Below, in pieces: positions 7,984-16,595 of a stretch of DNA of 64,000 nucleotides. Source of the stretch: VMCP01 sp964408945 (lineage in GTDB: Bacteria; Bacteroidota; Bacteroidia; NS11-12g; UBA955); NCBI GenBank assembly GCA_964408945.1, contig CAYPBJ010000001.1, positions 62,001-126,000 of the forward strand, in the 5' to 3' direction. Under the pieces are notes generated by a model. It saw nothing but the letters and a program-made list of their open reading frames with translations, did no database searches and was not told the origin of the DNA. The position numbers and the translations under genes are program-made. Every line of letters starts with the position of its first letter. Within the stretch, counting starts at the first letter, position 1.

Positions 7984-9006
7984 TTATTGAATCATCAAAT
8001 TGCACCCTCTGATATCTGAGTAGTCCAATCTGCCTAGAACTTCAAAGCTTCCATCATCATACAGTTTGCCTAAGTCATCAGTGGCAATGAAACTGCAACT
8101 GTGATAATTGAACAAGTCAATTACACATATTCGTCCAGTTTTACCCGTTGACATGAAGTTTTTGGGGTCTGAGGGATCTTGAATCAAGATTTGCATCCAA
8201 GGGGGACAAAAGAATCGACCGGCAGAAAGACTGTAGGCTTGCGAAGTTAACTCAGTCATGCCGTATTCACTCCAAATTGGGTTTACACCCAGGCGAGTGC
8301 TGAGAAGCTCATGAAGTTCATCTCGAGTGAGTTCCTTTCCTCTACCTTTCATGCCGCCGGTTTCTAAAATGTGCACACCTCTATTGATGAACGGCTCTTT
8401 GATCTTTTCTTTAAGCTGAAGTAAGGCAAATGTTACACCGATAACAAGTACTTTTTTACCTTGAGCGGTATGAATTTCTATATCAGTCAAGAAATTGTCA
8501 ACGTTTTGATTGTAAAATTGACCCTCAGTAATTCCGCAAACTTGCTCATTTATAAATCCTTGAACCATGTTTATCAATCCAGAATCAGAACGATCTAAAT
8601 AGGAGGGTAATAATGCCATTAAAACATCAAACTTTTGAGATTTCATTGCATGTTCAAATCCTTGAAGGTAGGATTTTTTGTAATCAGAGGCCCTATAAAT
8701 ATAGTGTTTGGAAGATACACTTTGATTCGTCGTACCACTTGAACTAAACGTGAGTTCGTGATTTGGGAAACAACTAATCTTATGAGTTTTGAATTGGGAA
8801 ATTGGCAGGAATGGTAAAGAATCAAGATATTCAACGTTTTTCGAGGTGTGTTCGTCGATGCCATAAAATATTTTACACCATTGAGCGTAGATAGCATTGT
8901 TGGCTAATTGAAATTCAAAGATTTCCAAAGCTAAACCCTTAAATTTGTCTTTATCTACTTTGAGAATTTTATCAGCAATATCACTTTCGAAATTGTGCAT
9001 GTTCAT
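7984..9006 (-). CDS. LuxE-like acyl-protein synthetase
   Basis: 340 aa from the ATG at 9006. The protein has the S-S-S-G-T-T phosphate-binding loop near residue 88 and the W-S-E-Y-G-M-T-E-L motif near 250, as in LuxE/PaaK-type adenylate-forming enzymes that activate a fatty or aryl acid. The C-terminal D-x-G-x-x-x-D-D-G-S-F-x-V-x-G-R segment fits the same superfamily. A longer TTG start at 9042 is unlikely because a TACCTTTG promoter box (9040-9047) covers it. No reductase (LuxC-like) lies nearby, so this is not a lux operon. The 5' end overlaps a divergent lipoprotein gene. Confidence 0.8.
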   Translation of the reverse strand: MNMHNFESDIADKILKVDKDKFKGLALEIFEFQLANNAIYAQWCKIFYGIDEHTSKNVEYLDSLPFLPISQFKTHKISCFPNHELTFSSSGTTNQSVSSKHYIYRASDYKKSYLQGFEHAMKSQKFDVLMALLPSYLDRSDSGLINMVQGFINEQVCGITEGQFYNQNVDNFLTDIEIHTAQGKKVLVIGVTFALLQLKEKIKEPFINRGVHILETGGMKGRGKELTRDELHELLSTRLGVNPIWSEYGMTELTSQAYSLSAGRFFCPPWMQILIQDPSDPKNFMSTGKTGRICVIDLFNYHSCSFIATDDLGKLYDDGSFEVLGRLDYSDIRGCNLMIQ

Positions 9007-9505
9007 TTTGGTACTGCAAATTTTTGCGTGTTCCGATGACAAAGGTACAACGAATCAAGCACCCAAATTATCACTATTAGATCTAGAGGTAGTTGCTGAT
9101 GAGTTCAAAAATTATGATAGTTTGTTGCTTCTTAAGTTACAGTATGTTGACGAAAATGGTGATCTCGGTTTAAGAGAGTCTGATACGTTGGGTTCCTTTA
9201 AATATGGGCAACCGAATTTTAATAACCTGTTTTGTTATTGGTATATTAAAAAAGCGGGTCAATGGGTAAGGCCTATAAATCCATTTTTGAGTCCGCAAGA
9301 CTTTTTGAACTTCAATGAAAGGCTGCCCTATTTAACTCCAGCTGGCAAGAATAAGAGGCTCGAAGGAGAACTAACCTTACGTATTCCTGCTAGGCCCTTA
9401 GGGCTGAAATTTGATACTGTAAAGATGCAAGTTTGGATGATAGATAGGTCTTTAAATAAAAGTAACATTATAGAAACCAAAGAATTCTATATTAAACACC
9501 CTTGA
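8999..9505 (+). CDS. putative lipoprotein, unknown function
   Basis: 168 aa from ATG 8999: a short hydrophobic leader ending at I-F-A-C-S-D-D, a passable lipobox (Cys11), then a soluble beta-rich domain. An in-frame ATG at 8945 would give a longer leader but runs antisense through the LuxE-like gene. The mature part has a D-E-N-G-D-L-G-L segment and resembles the short lipoproteins of Bacteroidota with an Ig-like fold. No function can be assigned. Its first 8 bases overlap the first codons of the divergent gene. It precedes the two OmpH genes by 59 nt. Confidence 0.7.
   Translation: MFILVLQIFACSDDKGTTNQAPKLSLLDLEVVADEFKNYDSLLLLKLQYVDENGDLGLRESDTLGSFKYGQPNFNNLFCYWYIKKAGQWVRPINPFLSPQDFLNFNERLPYLTPAGKNKRLEGELTLRIPARPLGLKFDTVKMQVWMIDRSLNKSNIIETKEFYIKHP
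9040..9047 (-). promoter_or_regulatory. -7 box of the LuxE-like gene
   Basis: TACCTTTG on the minus strand, 33 nt before the ATG at 9006. It lies inside the coding region of the divergent lipoprotein. Confidence 0.5.
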
Positions 9506-9564
9506 ATTGGGATAAAATCAATAATTTCGCACAATATAAATCAACCGCTCAGAGTTATCCATAG

Positions 9565-10122
9565 ATGAATTTCAAGAAAGCAAGTTTAGTCGTAGCCGCA
9601 ATGGCCATTTCATCCATCTCTTGGGGGCAACGTACTTCTTTGGCATACATAGATTCTGACTACATCTTAGGAAGAATGCCAGAATATCAGTCTGCTCAAC
9701 AAGAGTTGAATGATAAGGCAGCAGAGTGGGAACTTGAAGCCGTAAAAAAAGAAAGTTCACTTGCACAATTGCAAAAAGATTTTGCTGCAGAAGAAATATT
9801 ATTGACCGCTGAACAACGGAAACAGAAAAAGCAAGCAATTGCTGATATGGAGAAGGAGTTATTAGAATTTAGGCAGGATAAATTTGGAACCGACGGTGAG
9901 TTATTTAAAAAAAGAGTTCAGTTGGTAAAACCCATTCAAGATAAACTGTTTGACGCTGTTCAAAAGGTAGCCAAACAAGAGGGATTAGACTATGTTTTTG
10001 ACAAGGCCTCAGGCGTTCAAATGTTATTTGCAAACCCAAAATATGATAAAACCTTTGAGGTTATGGAAGAATTAGGAATTCCTTTGACCGAAAATGAAAC
10101 ACAAAAAACGAATAAACCATAA
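9565..10122 (+). CDS. OmpH/Skp-family periplasmic chaperone (first copy)
   Basis: 185 aa. A cleavable signal peptide (residues 1-21, ending S-W-G-Q) is followed by the family start S-L-A-Y-I-D-S-D-Y-I-L and a long charged coiled coil (about 40-135), then a small beta segment with L-D-Y-V-F-D-K. Skp-type trimers hold unfolded outer-membrane proteins in the periplasm. It forms a tandem pair with the next gene (12-nt gap), an arrangement often found downstream of bamA; bamA itself is not here. Confidence 0.9.
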   Translation: MNFKKASLVVAAMAISSISWGQRTSLAYIDSDYILGRMPEYQSAQQELNDKAAEWELEAVKKESSLAQLQKDFAAEEILLTAEQRKQKKQAIADMEKELLEFRQDKFGTDGELFKKRVQLVKPIQDKLFDAVQKVAKQEGLDYVFDKASGVQMLFANPKYDKTFEVMEELGIPLTENETQKTNKP

Positions 10123-10134
10123 ATTTAAGTATAC

Positions 10135-10644
10135 ATGAAAAAAGTTCTATTCTTAGTCGCTCTATTTTTTGTAGGTAATGCGGCTTTTGCTCAAACTCAG
10201 AAAATTGCATTCGTCAACATCCAAGCGATTGTTGATACTCTACCCGCTAGAGATTCGGTTGATATGAAATTGGCTATGATGGCCCAAGAATATGAAGGCG
10301 CAATCAAGAATTTGCAAGCTGAAATTCAAGCAAAAGAGCAAGAATATCAAGCAAAAGCAGCTTCTGGTGCTTCAAAAGCTACGTTGGAGTTGATCCAAAA
10401 AAGTTATGAGCGTTTGATGCAAGATTATCAAGAAACTCAACAAACCGCGCAACGTGATTTGCAAGTTCAACAAGCAAACCTATACAAGCCGTTGATTGAA
10501 AAAATTAAGGTAGCCGCTGGTAATGTTGCAAAAGCTAAAGGGTATTCTCATGTAATCAACAACGCTGGAGAATTGGTGTTATGGTCTGCAAATGACAAAG
10601 ACGATATCACCGGGGCTGTTATTGATAGCTTATTGAAAAAATAA
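10135..10644 (+). CDS. OmpH/Skp-family periplasmic chaperone (second copy)
   Basis: 169 aa, paralogue of the preceding gene. Signal peptide at 1-19 (ending A-F-A-Q), the start K-I-A-F-V-N-I-Q, a Gln/Ala-rich coiled coil (about 45-125) and a terminal Y-S-H-V-I-N segment. The two Skp-like proteins may form separate trimers or have different clients; that is inference. Confidence 0.9.
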   Translation: MKKVLFLVALFFVGNAAFAQTQKIAFVNIQAIVDTLPARDSVDMKLAMMAQEYEGAIKNLQAEIQAKEQEYQAKAASGASKATLELIQKSYERLMQDYQETQQTAQRDLQVQQANLYKPLIEKIKVAAGNVAKAKGYSHVINNAGELVLWSANDKDDITGAVIDSLLKK

Positions 10645-10650
10645 TTTTTT

Positions 10651-10671
10651 CATGCGACCTTTGGTTGCATG
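10651..10671. other. 9-bp hairpin just upstream of tRNA-Leu
   Basis: Stem 10651-10659 pairs with 10663-10671 (one G-T pair) around a TTT loop. The T-run lies before the hairpin on the plus strand, so it is not a normal terminator in either direction. It ends 3 nt before the tRNA. Confidence 0.5.
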
Positions 10672-10674
10672 GTT

Positions 10675-10756
10675 GCCCAGGTGGTGAAATTGGTAGACAC
10701 GCCGTTTTTAAGCGGAAAAGACATAAGTCTTGCAGGTTCGAATCCTGTTCTGGGTG
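10675..10756 (+). tRNA. tRNA-Leu, probable anticodon TAA
   Basis: 82 nt. The acceptor stem (GCCCAGG with TCTGGGT), the 3-bp D stem with Leu-type loop, the variable-arm hairpin (GAC-ATAA-GTC, extendable to 5 bp) and the T arm (loop TTCGAAT) are all clear class II tRNA-Leu features. By position the loop is TTTAAGC, giving anticodon TAA (10708-10710... read T-A-A after T33). The anticodon stem pairs poorly in standard register: only CCG (10702-10704) with CGG (10713-10715) matches. CCA is not encoded. Confidence 0.8.
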
Positions 10757-10787
10757 CAACAGTAATTAGATTCTATTCCGTTATTCC

Positions 10788-11618
10788 ATGTCTAAAATAG
10801 GTGTATTTGATAGCGGATATGGTGGTTTAACCATTCTCAAAGAGTTAAAAGCAACTCTTCCTCAATTTGATTTTGTATATCTGGGTGATAACGCCAGAGC
10901 TCCTTATGGTGATAGATCGTTTGATGTTGTTCATGAATATACTTGGCAATGTGTAAAGTGGTTGTTTGAAAAGGATTGTGATCTGGTGATTTTGGCTTGC
11001 AATACAGCATCGGCCAAAGCTCTTAGAGTCATTCAACAAATCGATTTACCCAAATTCAATTTGAATGCCCCCAAACCTAAACGAGTATTGGGCGTTATTC
11101 GACCCACCACAGAGATAGTGGGTAATATTACTAAGACCAACAAAATAGGTATTGTTGGCACCTTGGGAACCGTCAAATCTGAATCCTATGTTATTGAGAT
11201 TGAGAAGTTCTTCCCTCAAGTTAAAGTTTATCAAGAAGCATGTCCCATCTGGGTTCATCTCATAGAAAATGAGCTATTAGGACTAGAAGGCACAGATTAT
11301 TTTGTAAAATATCATATCAATAGACTGTTTTCTCAAGATTCAGACATTGATACACTCATTCTGGCTTGTACCCATTATCCATTGCTTTTAGATTCCATCG
11401 AAAAGGTGGTTCCAAAGCACGTTAAGGTGATGGCTCAAGGTGAAATTGTAGCGTTGAGTCTTGCGAAATATTTGAAAAGACATTCAGAGTTCGCCTTAAA
11501 TTTAAGTCAACAGTCAACGGTTCAATTTTATACGTCAGAAGTTTATAAGAATTTCAATGCGTTGGCTACCGTTTTTTACGGCTCGAAAGTTGTGTCTAAA
11601 CATGCCGATATTGCATAA
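10788..11618 (+). CDS. murI: glutamate racemase
   Basis: Makes D-glutamate for peptidoglycan in the cytoplasm. 276 aa with all catalytic signatures: G-V-F-D-S-G-x-G-G-L (Asp8), L-A-C-N-T-A-S-A (Cys71) and L-A-C-T-H-Y-P (Cys194), plus the Y-x-G-D-N-A-R-x-P-Y-G segment near 31-41. It starts 31 nt after tRNA-Leu, and uvrC begins at the next base after its stop. Confidence 0.97.
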   Translation: MSKIGVFDSGYGGLTILKELKATLPQFDFVYLGDNARAPYGDRSFDVVHEYTWQCVKWLFEKDCDLVILACNTASAKALRVIQQIDLPKFNLNAPKPKRVLGVIRPTTEIVGNITKTNKIGIVGTLGTVKSESYVIEIEKFFPQVKVYQEACPIWVHLIENELLGLEGTDYFVKYHINRLFSQDSDIDTLILACTHYPLLLDSIEKVVPKHVKVMAQGEIVALSLAKYLKRHSEFALNLSQQSTVQFYTSEVYKNFNALATVFYGSKVVSKHADIA

Positions 11619-13430
11619 ATGACTAGAGATCAGCTAAAATCTCAAATTAAAATGCTCCCCGAGAGTCCAGGGGTTTACAAGTATTTTGACAAAGAGGGCG
11701 TGATTATTTATGTAGGAAAAGCTAAGAATCTTAAGCGAAGGGTAAATAGTTATTTTACCAAAAATCACGAAGACTTTAAAACACACATTCTCGTCTCCAA
11801 AATTCAGTATTTAGAGTATACCGTGGTTGACAGCGAAATGGATGCGCTGCTATTAGAGAACAGTTTAATCAAAGAATTTCAGCCGAAGTATAATATCAAT
11901 CTTAAAGACGATAAAAGTTATCCGTTTATTAAAATTACAAAAGAACGTTATCCGAAGGTTTTTCCCATGAGAAACCCAGTTAAAGACGGTTCTGAATATT
12001 TCGGACCATATGCGAGTATCCGAGTGATGAATACCGTTCTTGATTTATGTCAGAAATTATATCCAACGAGAAATTGTAATTTAAAGATGACCCCGCAAGG
12101 GGTGGAGGCAGGGAAATATCAACTTTGTTTGGAATATCACATTGGAAATTGCAAAGCGCCATGTGTCGGAAACCAAACCGAAGATGAGTACAACGAGAGC
12201 ATTCGTCAAATTAGACATATATTGAAGGGAAACTTAACGGAAGTTAAAAATCACCTCAAAGAACTGATGATTGAGTCAGCTTCTCGATTGGCGTTTGAGG
12301 AAGCGCAGAAGTATAAAGATAGGCTTGATTTATTAGATAAATATCAAAGTCGGTCAACCATTGTTTCGCCTACAGTCGGAGATGTGGAAGTATATTCAAT
12401 ATCGAGCACGGAAAAATTAGCTTTTGTAAATTTCTTAAGGGTTCATCAAGGAATTATAGTGATTTCTCGGAACGTAGAAATTCGTAAAAAATTGGAAGAA
12501 TCCGACCAAGAGATTCTATTACACGTTATTGGGGAAATGCGCAGCCATTATGGAGATGGTTGTCGTGAAATTATATGTCTTCAACCCATAGAATGGCCTG
12601 AATATAGTGTGGTGGTAACTCAACCTAAGGCGGGAGACAAGAGGAAGTTACTGGAGTTATCGCACAAGAATGCAATGCTTTACAGGCAAGAAAAACTCAA
12701 TCAGTACGAGAAATTAAATCCTGCAATTAGAGTAGATCGTTTGATGGAACAAATGCAACAAGATCTGAGGCTTCGAGATCAACCCCGTCACATTGAATGT
12801 TTTGATAACTCAAATTTTCAAGGGGCTTATCCAGTTAGCGCATGTGTTGTTTTTAGGGATGGTAAACCGGCAAAAAATGATTATCGGCATTTTAATGTTA
12901 AAACGGTTGAAGGTCCCAATGACTTTGCAACCATGAAAGAAGCCATCTCCCGAAGATATTCCCGTTTACTTGAAGAAAATAAACCTTTGCCCCAGCTCAT
13001 TGTAGTTGATGGTGGTAAAGGACAATTATCTGCTGCGGTAGAGGCACTAAAGGAATTAAAGATATATACCAAATTAGCCATCGTTGGTATTGCAAAGAGG
13101 TTGGAAGAGATTTATTATCCCAATGATCCATTGCCGTTGTATATTGATAAAAAATCAGAAACATTGAAGGTAATTCAGCATATGCGCGATGAAGCCCACC
13201 GATTTGGAATTACCCATCATAGACAAAGACGAGATAAGGGAACGCTAAAAACGTCATTGACTGATATACCGGGAATTGGTCCGGCAAAAGCGAAAATGCT
13301 ACTTAAGGAATTCAAAAGTATTACCCGAATAAAGGAAGCATCAGTTGAAACACTTTCTCCTGTAGTGGGGAAGGCTGCAGCAGAAATTATTGTTGAATAT
13401 TACTTAAAAGGATCAACAGATGGAGAGTAA
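11619..13430 (+). CDS. uvrC: excinuclease ABC subunit C
   Basis: Makes the two incisions of nucleotide excision repair with UvrAB. 603 aa with the full order: GIY-YIG nuclease (about 14-95, G-V-Y-K-Y then I-Y-V-G-K-A), the zinc/cysteine region around 160-185, a UVR motif (about 200-235), the RNase H-like 3' domain (from about 385, C-F-D-N-S-N-F-Q-G) and C-terminal helix-hairpin-helix (I-P-G-I-G-P-A-K-A-K). It begins directly after the murI stop and overlaps the next gene by 11 bp. Confidence 0.97.
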   Translation: MTRDQLKSQIKMLPESPGVYKYFDKEGVIIYVGKAKNLKRRVNSYFTKNHEDFKTHILVSKIQYLEYTVVDSEMDALLLENSLIKEFQPKYNINLKDDKSYPFIKITKERYPKVFPMRNPVKDGSEYFGPYASIRVMNTVLDLCQKLYPTRNCNLKMTPQGVEAGKYQLCLEYHIGNCKAPCVGNQTEDEYNESIRQIRHILKGNLTEVKNHLKELMIESASRLAFEEAQKYKDRLDLLDKYQSRSTIVSPTVGDVEVYSISSTEKLAFVNFLRVHQGIIVISRNVEIRKKLEESDQEILLHVIGEMRSHYGDGCREIICLQPIEWPEYSVVVTQPKAGDKRKLLELSHKNAMLYRQEKLNQYEKLNPAIRVDRLMEQMQQDLRLRDQPRHIECFDNSNFQGAYPVSACVVFRDGKPAKNDYRHFNVKTVEGPNDFATMKEAISRRYSRLLEENKPLPQLIVVDGGKGQLSAAVEALKELKIYTKLAIVGIAKRLEEIYYPNDPLPLYIDKKSETLKVIQHMRDEAHRFGITHHRQRRDKGTLKTSLTDIPGIGPAKAKMLLKEFKSITRIKEASVETLSPVVGKAAAEIIVEYYLKGSTDGE

Positions 13431-14598
13431 AATATCGGTTTGGGATTTGCTTCAAAGGTCTAGAAATTACGATTCTGCTGCTTTACTCATAAGTAACAAC
13501 CGACAAGACAAACACAGTAAATATGAGTTAATTTGGGGTGCAGGGGCAAAGCGAGTTTTTTCGGAACCCCGAGAGTTAGAAAGTTGCCGTGGTTGGGCAT
13601 TGGGCAGAATTCACTATGCCTTTAAGAACCAAAAGTATTTTAGGGTGACACAACAAAAGCCAGCTGAATTTTCGCAACGACACTTTGAGTTTTTTGAACC
13701 TGAAGAATTGGTAGTGGTGCCGAGCTCTCAGAGAAATCAGGTTGATTATTCAAGAGAAACTAATTTTGGAACCCCAATAAACGTTGAATTTAAGTGTAGA
13801 ACTACCCAGTCAAAATACCTTGAAACCGTAGAACAAATTAAAGAGTGCATCAAAAATGGAGTCTTTTATGAGATGAATTATTGCATTCAGTATTTTACTG
13901 ATTTAAATATTGATCCATATGATTGGTTTTTTAGGTTGAATGAAGCAGCACCGAGTCCTTTTGCTGCATTTTATAAGAGTCACGGAATGTACACTTTTTG
14001 TGCAAGTCCGGAGCGTTTTTTACAGAAAACAGGCAGTCAATTGTTGAGTCAACCCATCAAAGGAACCCGGAAAAGATATCCCCAGAAAGACGAACAAGAC
14101 CGAGAGGAACTGAGAAATCATATTAAAGATAGGGCCGAAAACGTGATGATTGTAGACTTGGTGAGAAACGATTTATCTATGGTTTCTAGGGTTGGAACGG
14201 TTGAAGTGGTAGAATTGTGTGAAATTTATACTTTTAGCCACGTGCATCAAATGATATCAACGGTGGTATCTGAGATTGAGATAGGAAAGGGATTTGAAGA
14301 TGTGTTAGAAGCAACTTTTCCTATGGGAAGCATGACCGGAGCTCCTAAAATTGAGGTTATGAAATACATTGATTCTTTGGAAGATTTTACCCGCACTGGG
14401 TACAGCGGAAGTTTGGGATATTGGCACGATGGAGACTTCGACCTAAATGTAGTAATTCGTGGTTATGAATATTCAGAAAATAAACTCAGTTATTCTGTAG
14501 GCGGAGCAATAACCTATGACAGTATAACCCAGAAGGAATGGGATGAATGCCAAACTAAAGCGAGTACAGTAAGAAGTGTTTATGCTTCGAATTTGTAG
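13420..14598 (+). CDS. pabB: aminodeoxychorismate synthase component I-like chorismate-binding enzyme
   Basis: 392-aa chorismate-utilising enzyme. The lysine in P-I-K-G-T-R (about residue 217) marks the PabB type; anthranilate synthases carry Ala there. Other family signatures follow: E-N-V-M-I-V-D-L-V-R-N-D-L, the F-P-x-G-S-M-T-G-A-P-K segment and the G-x-x-G-Y segment. It would amidate chorismate on the way to 4-aminobenzoate and folate. Glutaminase (PabA) and lyase (PabC) are not in the window. Overlaps uvrC by 11 bp and the convergent regulator gene by 19 bp. Confidence 0.88.
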   Translation: MESKISVWDLLQRSRNYDSAALLISNNRQDKHSKYELIWGAGAKRVFSEPRELESCRGWALGRIHYAFKNQKYFRVTQQKPAEFSQRHFEFFEPEELVVVPSSQRNQVDYSRETNFGTPINVEFKCRTTQSKYLETVEQIKECIKNGVFYEMNYCIQYFTDLNIDPYDWFFRLNEAAPSPFAAFYKSHGMYTFCASPERFLQKTGSQLLSQPIKGTRKRYPQKDEQDREELRNHIKDRAENVMIVDLVRNDLSMVSRVGTVEVVELCEIYTFSHVHQMISTVVSEIEIGKGFEDVLEATFPMGSMTGAPKIEVMKYIDSLEDFTRTGYSGSLGYWHDGDFDLNVVIRGYEYSENKLSYSVGGAITYDSITQKEWDECQTKASTVRSVYASNL

Positions 14599-15266
14599 CC
14601 TACACCTTTAACGGTGAAAATAAAACGATCATTGAGTTTTTCTCGAATTTTTCTTACGTGAACATCAATGGTTCTATCTACAACAAGGACTTCATTTCCC
14701 CAAACGTTTTCAAGAATTTCATCTCTGGAGAATACTCTGCCAGGTTTTGAGGCAAGGAACGACAATAATTCAAATTCTTTTCTAGGAAATTGAAGAGAGT
14801 TTCCTTGGTACACAACCATGAAACGTTCGCGGTCAATGATTAAATCGCCAAATTCTAACTTTATCTGCGGAGTTTCAACAGTGCCTGTATTTCTGCGGAG
14901 AATGGCTTTGATTCTGCTGGTGAGCACTCTGGTGCGGATAGGCTTAGAAATGTAATCATCAGCTCCAGCTTCAAATCCAGCGAGTTCAGCAAATTCTTCG
15001 CTTCTGGCAGTCAAAAATATAATGGGAATGAGTTGAGTCGCAGGATCTTCTTTAAGTTGTCTGCAGGCTTCCATTCCGTCCATTACAGGCATCATGACAT
15101 CCATCAGGATGAGGTCAGGTTGGACTTTAGCCGTCTTTTCTATGGCTTGTTGTCCGTTAACGGCGATGTGAACCTCGTAGCCTTCTTTATTTAGGGCGTG
15201 TCTAATCAACTCGAGAATGTCCTGTTCGTCGTCAACAATTAAAATTTTAGAAGACTTCTTAATCAT
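14580..15266 (-). CDS. OmpR/PhoB-type response regulator (no adjacent kinase)
   Basis: 228 aa. Receiver domain (residues 7-120) with acidic pair Asp12-Asp13, phosphoacceptor Asp56 (L-I-L-M-D), the F-L-T-A-R switch Thr and the S-K-P lysine near 107. A winged-helix DNA-binding domain follows (about 130-228), ending V-D-R-T-I-D-V-H-V-R-K-I-R-E-K-L and V-K-G-V-G-Y-K-F. It acts as a phosphorylation-controlled transcription factor. No histidine kinase lies in the window. Its 3' end overlaps the pabB-like gene by 19 bp. Confidence 0.93.
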   Translation of the reverse strand: MIKKSSKILIVDDEQDILELIRHALNKEGYEVHIAVNGQQAIEKTAKVQPDLILMDVMMPVMDGMEACRQLKEDPATQLIPIIFLTARSEEFAELAGFEAGADDYISKPIRTRVLTSRIKAILRRNTGTVETPQIKLEFGDLIIDRERFMVVYQGNSLQFPRKEFELLSFLASKPGRVFSRDEILENVWGNEVLVVDRTIDVHVRKIREKLNDRFIFTVKGVGYKFEA

Positions 15267-15314
15267 GACATTACAAATTAATCTTCTAAAATTAACGAGA
15301 ATGTTACGCCAATG

Positions 15315-16535
15315 TTAATTGGTTGTTGTTTTTTCGAGTAATTCAGCCAGCTTTTCTTCTAGTTGTTCGCCTCTCAATCCTTTAGCAATGATTCTTCCTT
15401 CGCGGTCTAGTAAAATGGTTTGAGGAATAGAATGAACTTGGTACAGCTGTGCAGCACTGCTTTGCCAACCCATTAAATCACTCACATGCAACCACTCTAA
15501 CTGATCAGCTGCAATGGCGCCCTTCCAACGGCTTGCATCGTTGTCAAGGGAAACACCGTAAATTTCAAAACCTTTGTCTTTAAATCTCTGATAAACTCGG
15601 CGAACATTTGGATTTTCTCTTCTGCAAGGACCGCACCAACTAGCCCAAAAATCAATGAGTACTACCTTGCCTTTGAGGCTGCTCAGTTTAATGATGTTTC
15701 CTTCAGGTGATTTCAATTGAATATCTGGAGCCACTGCACCATCCATGAGGGATGCCTCTTTGGTGAATTTGTTTTCTATTTCTTTGGTATATTTAGAATT
15801 CGGGTCAGTAGCTTTAGCACAATTTACAGCATGCTGCATTAGTTTGAAATCGGGTGATTGTATAGCACCATAACTAATTGCGAAATAGGGTATAAAACCT
15901 TTGGTTTGATTGAGTGCAGTGTTTTTGACAAAGTCATCTCTTTCTTGCATCAATTTGGCATACTGATAGCGCAATTCTTCGGCTTTTTTAGCGCCTTCTT
16001 CGTTTTGGGTGAGTCCTTGAGCAGTTCTTTCTAAAGCTGCTACTTCCTTTGCAAACGATTGATTCATGTTGATCAACGTTTTCAGAATTTTGCTGTCTTC
16101 AAGTTCATTACCTTCTATGGTATAATCTACGAAAGATCCTACTAATGAGAGATTGATGCTTAGTTTTGATTTATTATCTAAAGCCAAATAAACACTGCTT
16201 TGAGGCCCCATTTGAAGTTGACAGAAAATTTGTTCTTTTGTGTTGCCGCTGAGTTTGAATTTACCCGCTTTATCGGTTCTACAACTGTCAATAAAAACCA
16301 ATTTTGATGGTGTGAGCTCCCACAGGATCAATAAATGATCTGGTGAGTTTTTAATAGATCCAGAAATGGAAAATCCATTATCTACTTTTTCTAAAGTGGT
16401 TTTATTAGGTGTAACAAGGTCTAACATCCATTGGTTGATGTCAGATTTTATTTCATTAGCTTCTAGTTTGTTGCAGCTACTTATCAAAAATGAAAAGGCT
16501 ACAATTGCAGTCAAGCGGAACATAGATTTAAGCAT
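15315..16535 (-). CDS. TlpA-like thiol:disulfide lipoprotein with N-terminal DUF4369-like domain
   Basis: 406 aa from ATG 16535. The leader ends at L-I-S-S-C-N, a lipobox. The middle part (about 45-140) resembles the DUF4369 domain often fused to thioredoxin folds in Bacteroidota. A charged helical linker and a TlpA/ResA-type thioredoxin domain (about 265-400) with W-C-G-P-C follow. It probably reduces disulfides in the periplasm. The TTG at 16544 is excluded because a TATCTTTG box (16542-16549) covers it and ends 6 nt before the ATG. Confidence 0.88.
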   Translation of the reverse strand: MLKSMFRLTAIVAFSFLISSCNKLEANEIKSDINQWMLDLVTPNKTTLEKVDNGFSISGSIKNSPDHLLILWELTPSKLVFIDSCRTDKAGKFKLSGNTKEQIFCQLQMGPQSSVYLALDNKSKLSINLSLVGSFVDYTIEGNELEDSKILKTLINMNQSFAKEVAALERTAQGLTQNEEGAKKAEELRYQYAKLMQERDDFVKNTALNQTKGFIPYFAISYGAIQSPDFKLMQHAVNCAKATDPNSKYTKEIENKFTKEASLMDGAVAPDIQLKSPEGNIIKLSSLKGKVVLIDFWASWCGPCRRENPNVRRVYQRFKDKGFEIYGVSLDNDASRWKGAIAADQLEWLHVSDLMGWQSSAAQLYQVHSIPQTILLDREGRIIAKGLRGEQLEEKLAELLEKTTTN

Positions 16536-16541
16536 AGAAAT

Positions 16542-16549
16542 CAAAGATA
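16542..16549 (-). promoter_or_regulatory. -7 box of the TlpA-like gene
   Basis: TATCTTTG on the minus strand, ending 6 nt before the ATG at 16535. No good -33 TTG is seen. Confidence 0.55.
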
Positions 16550-16595
16550 CAACAAAGACCTAAAAAGTTGCTTTGAATTAGGTAAAAGGATGCAT

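Noticed and set aside
7984..9006. A lux-type bioluminescence operon
   Set aside because: Only a LuxE-like enzyme is present; no luxAB, luxC or luxD genes are nearby.
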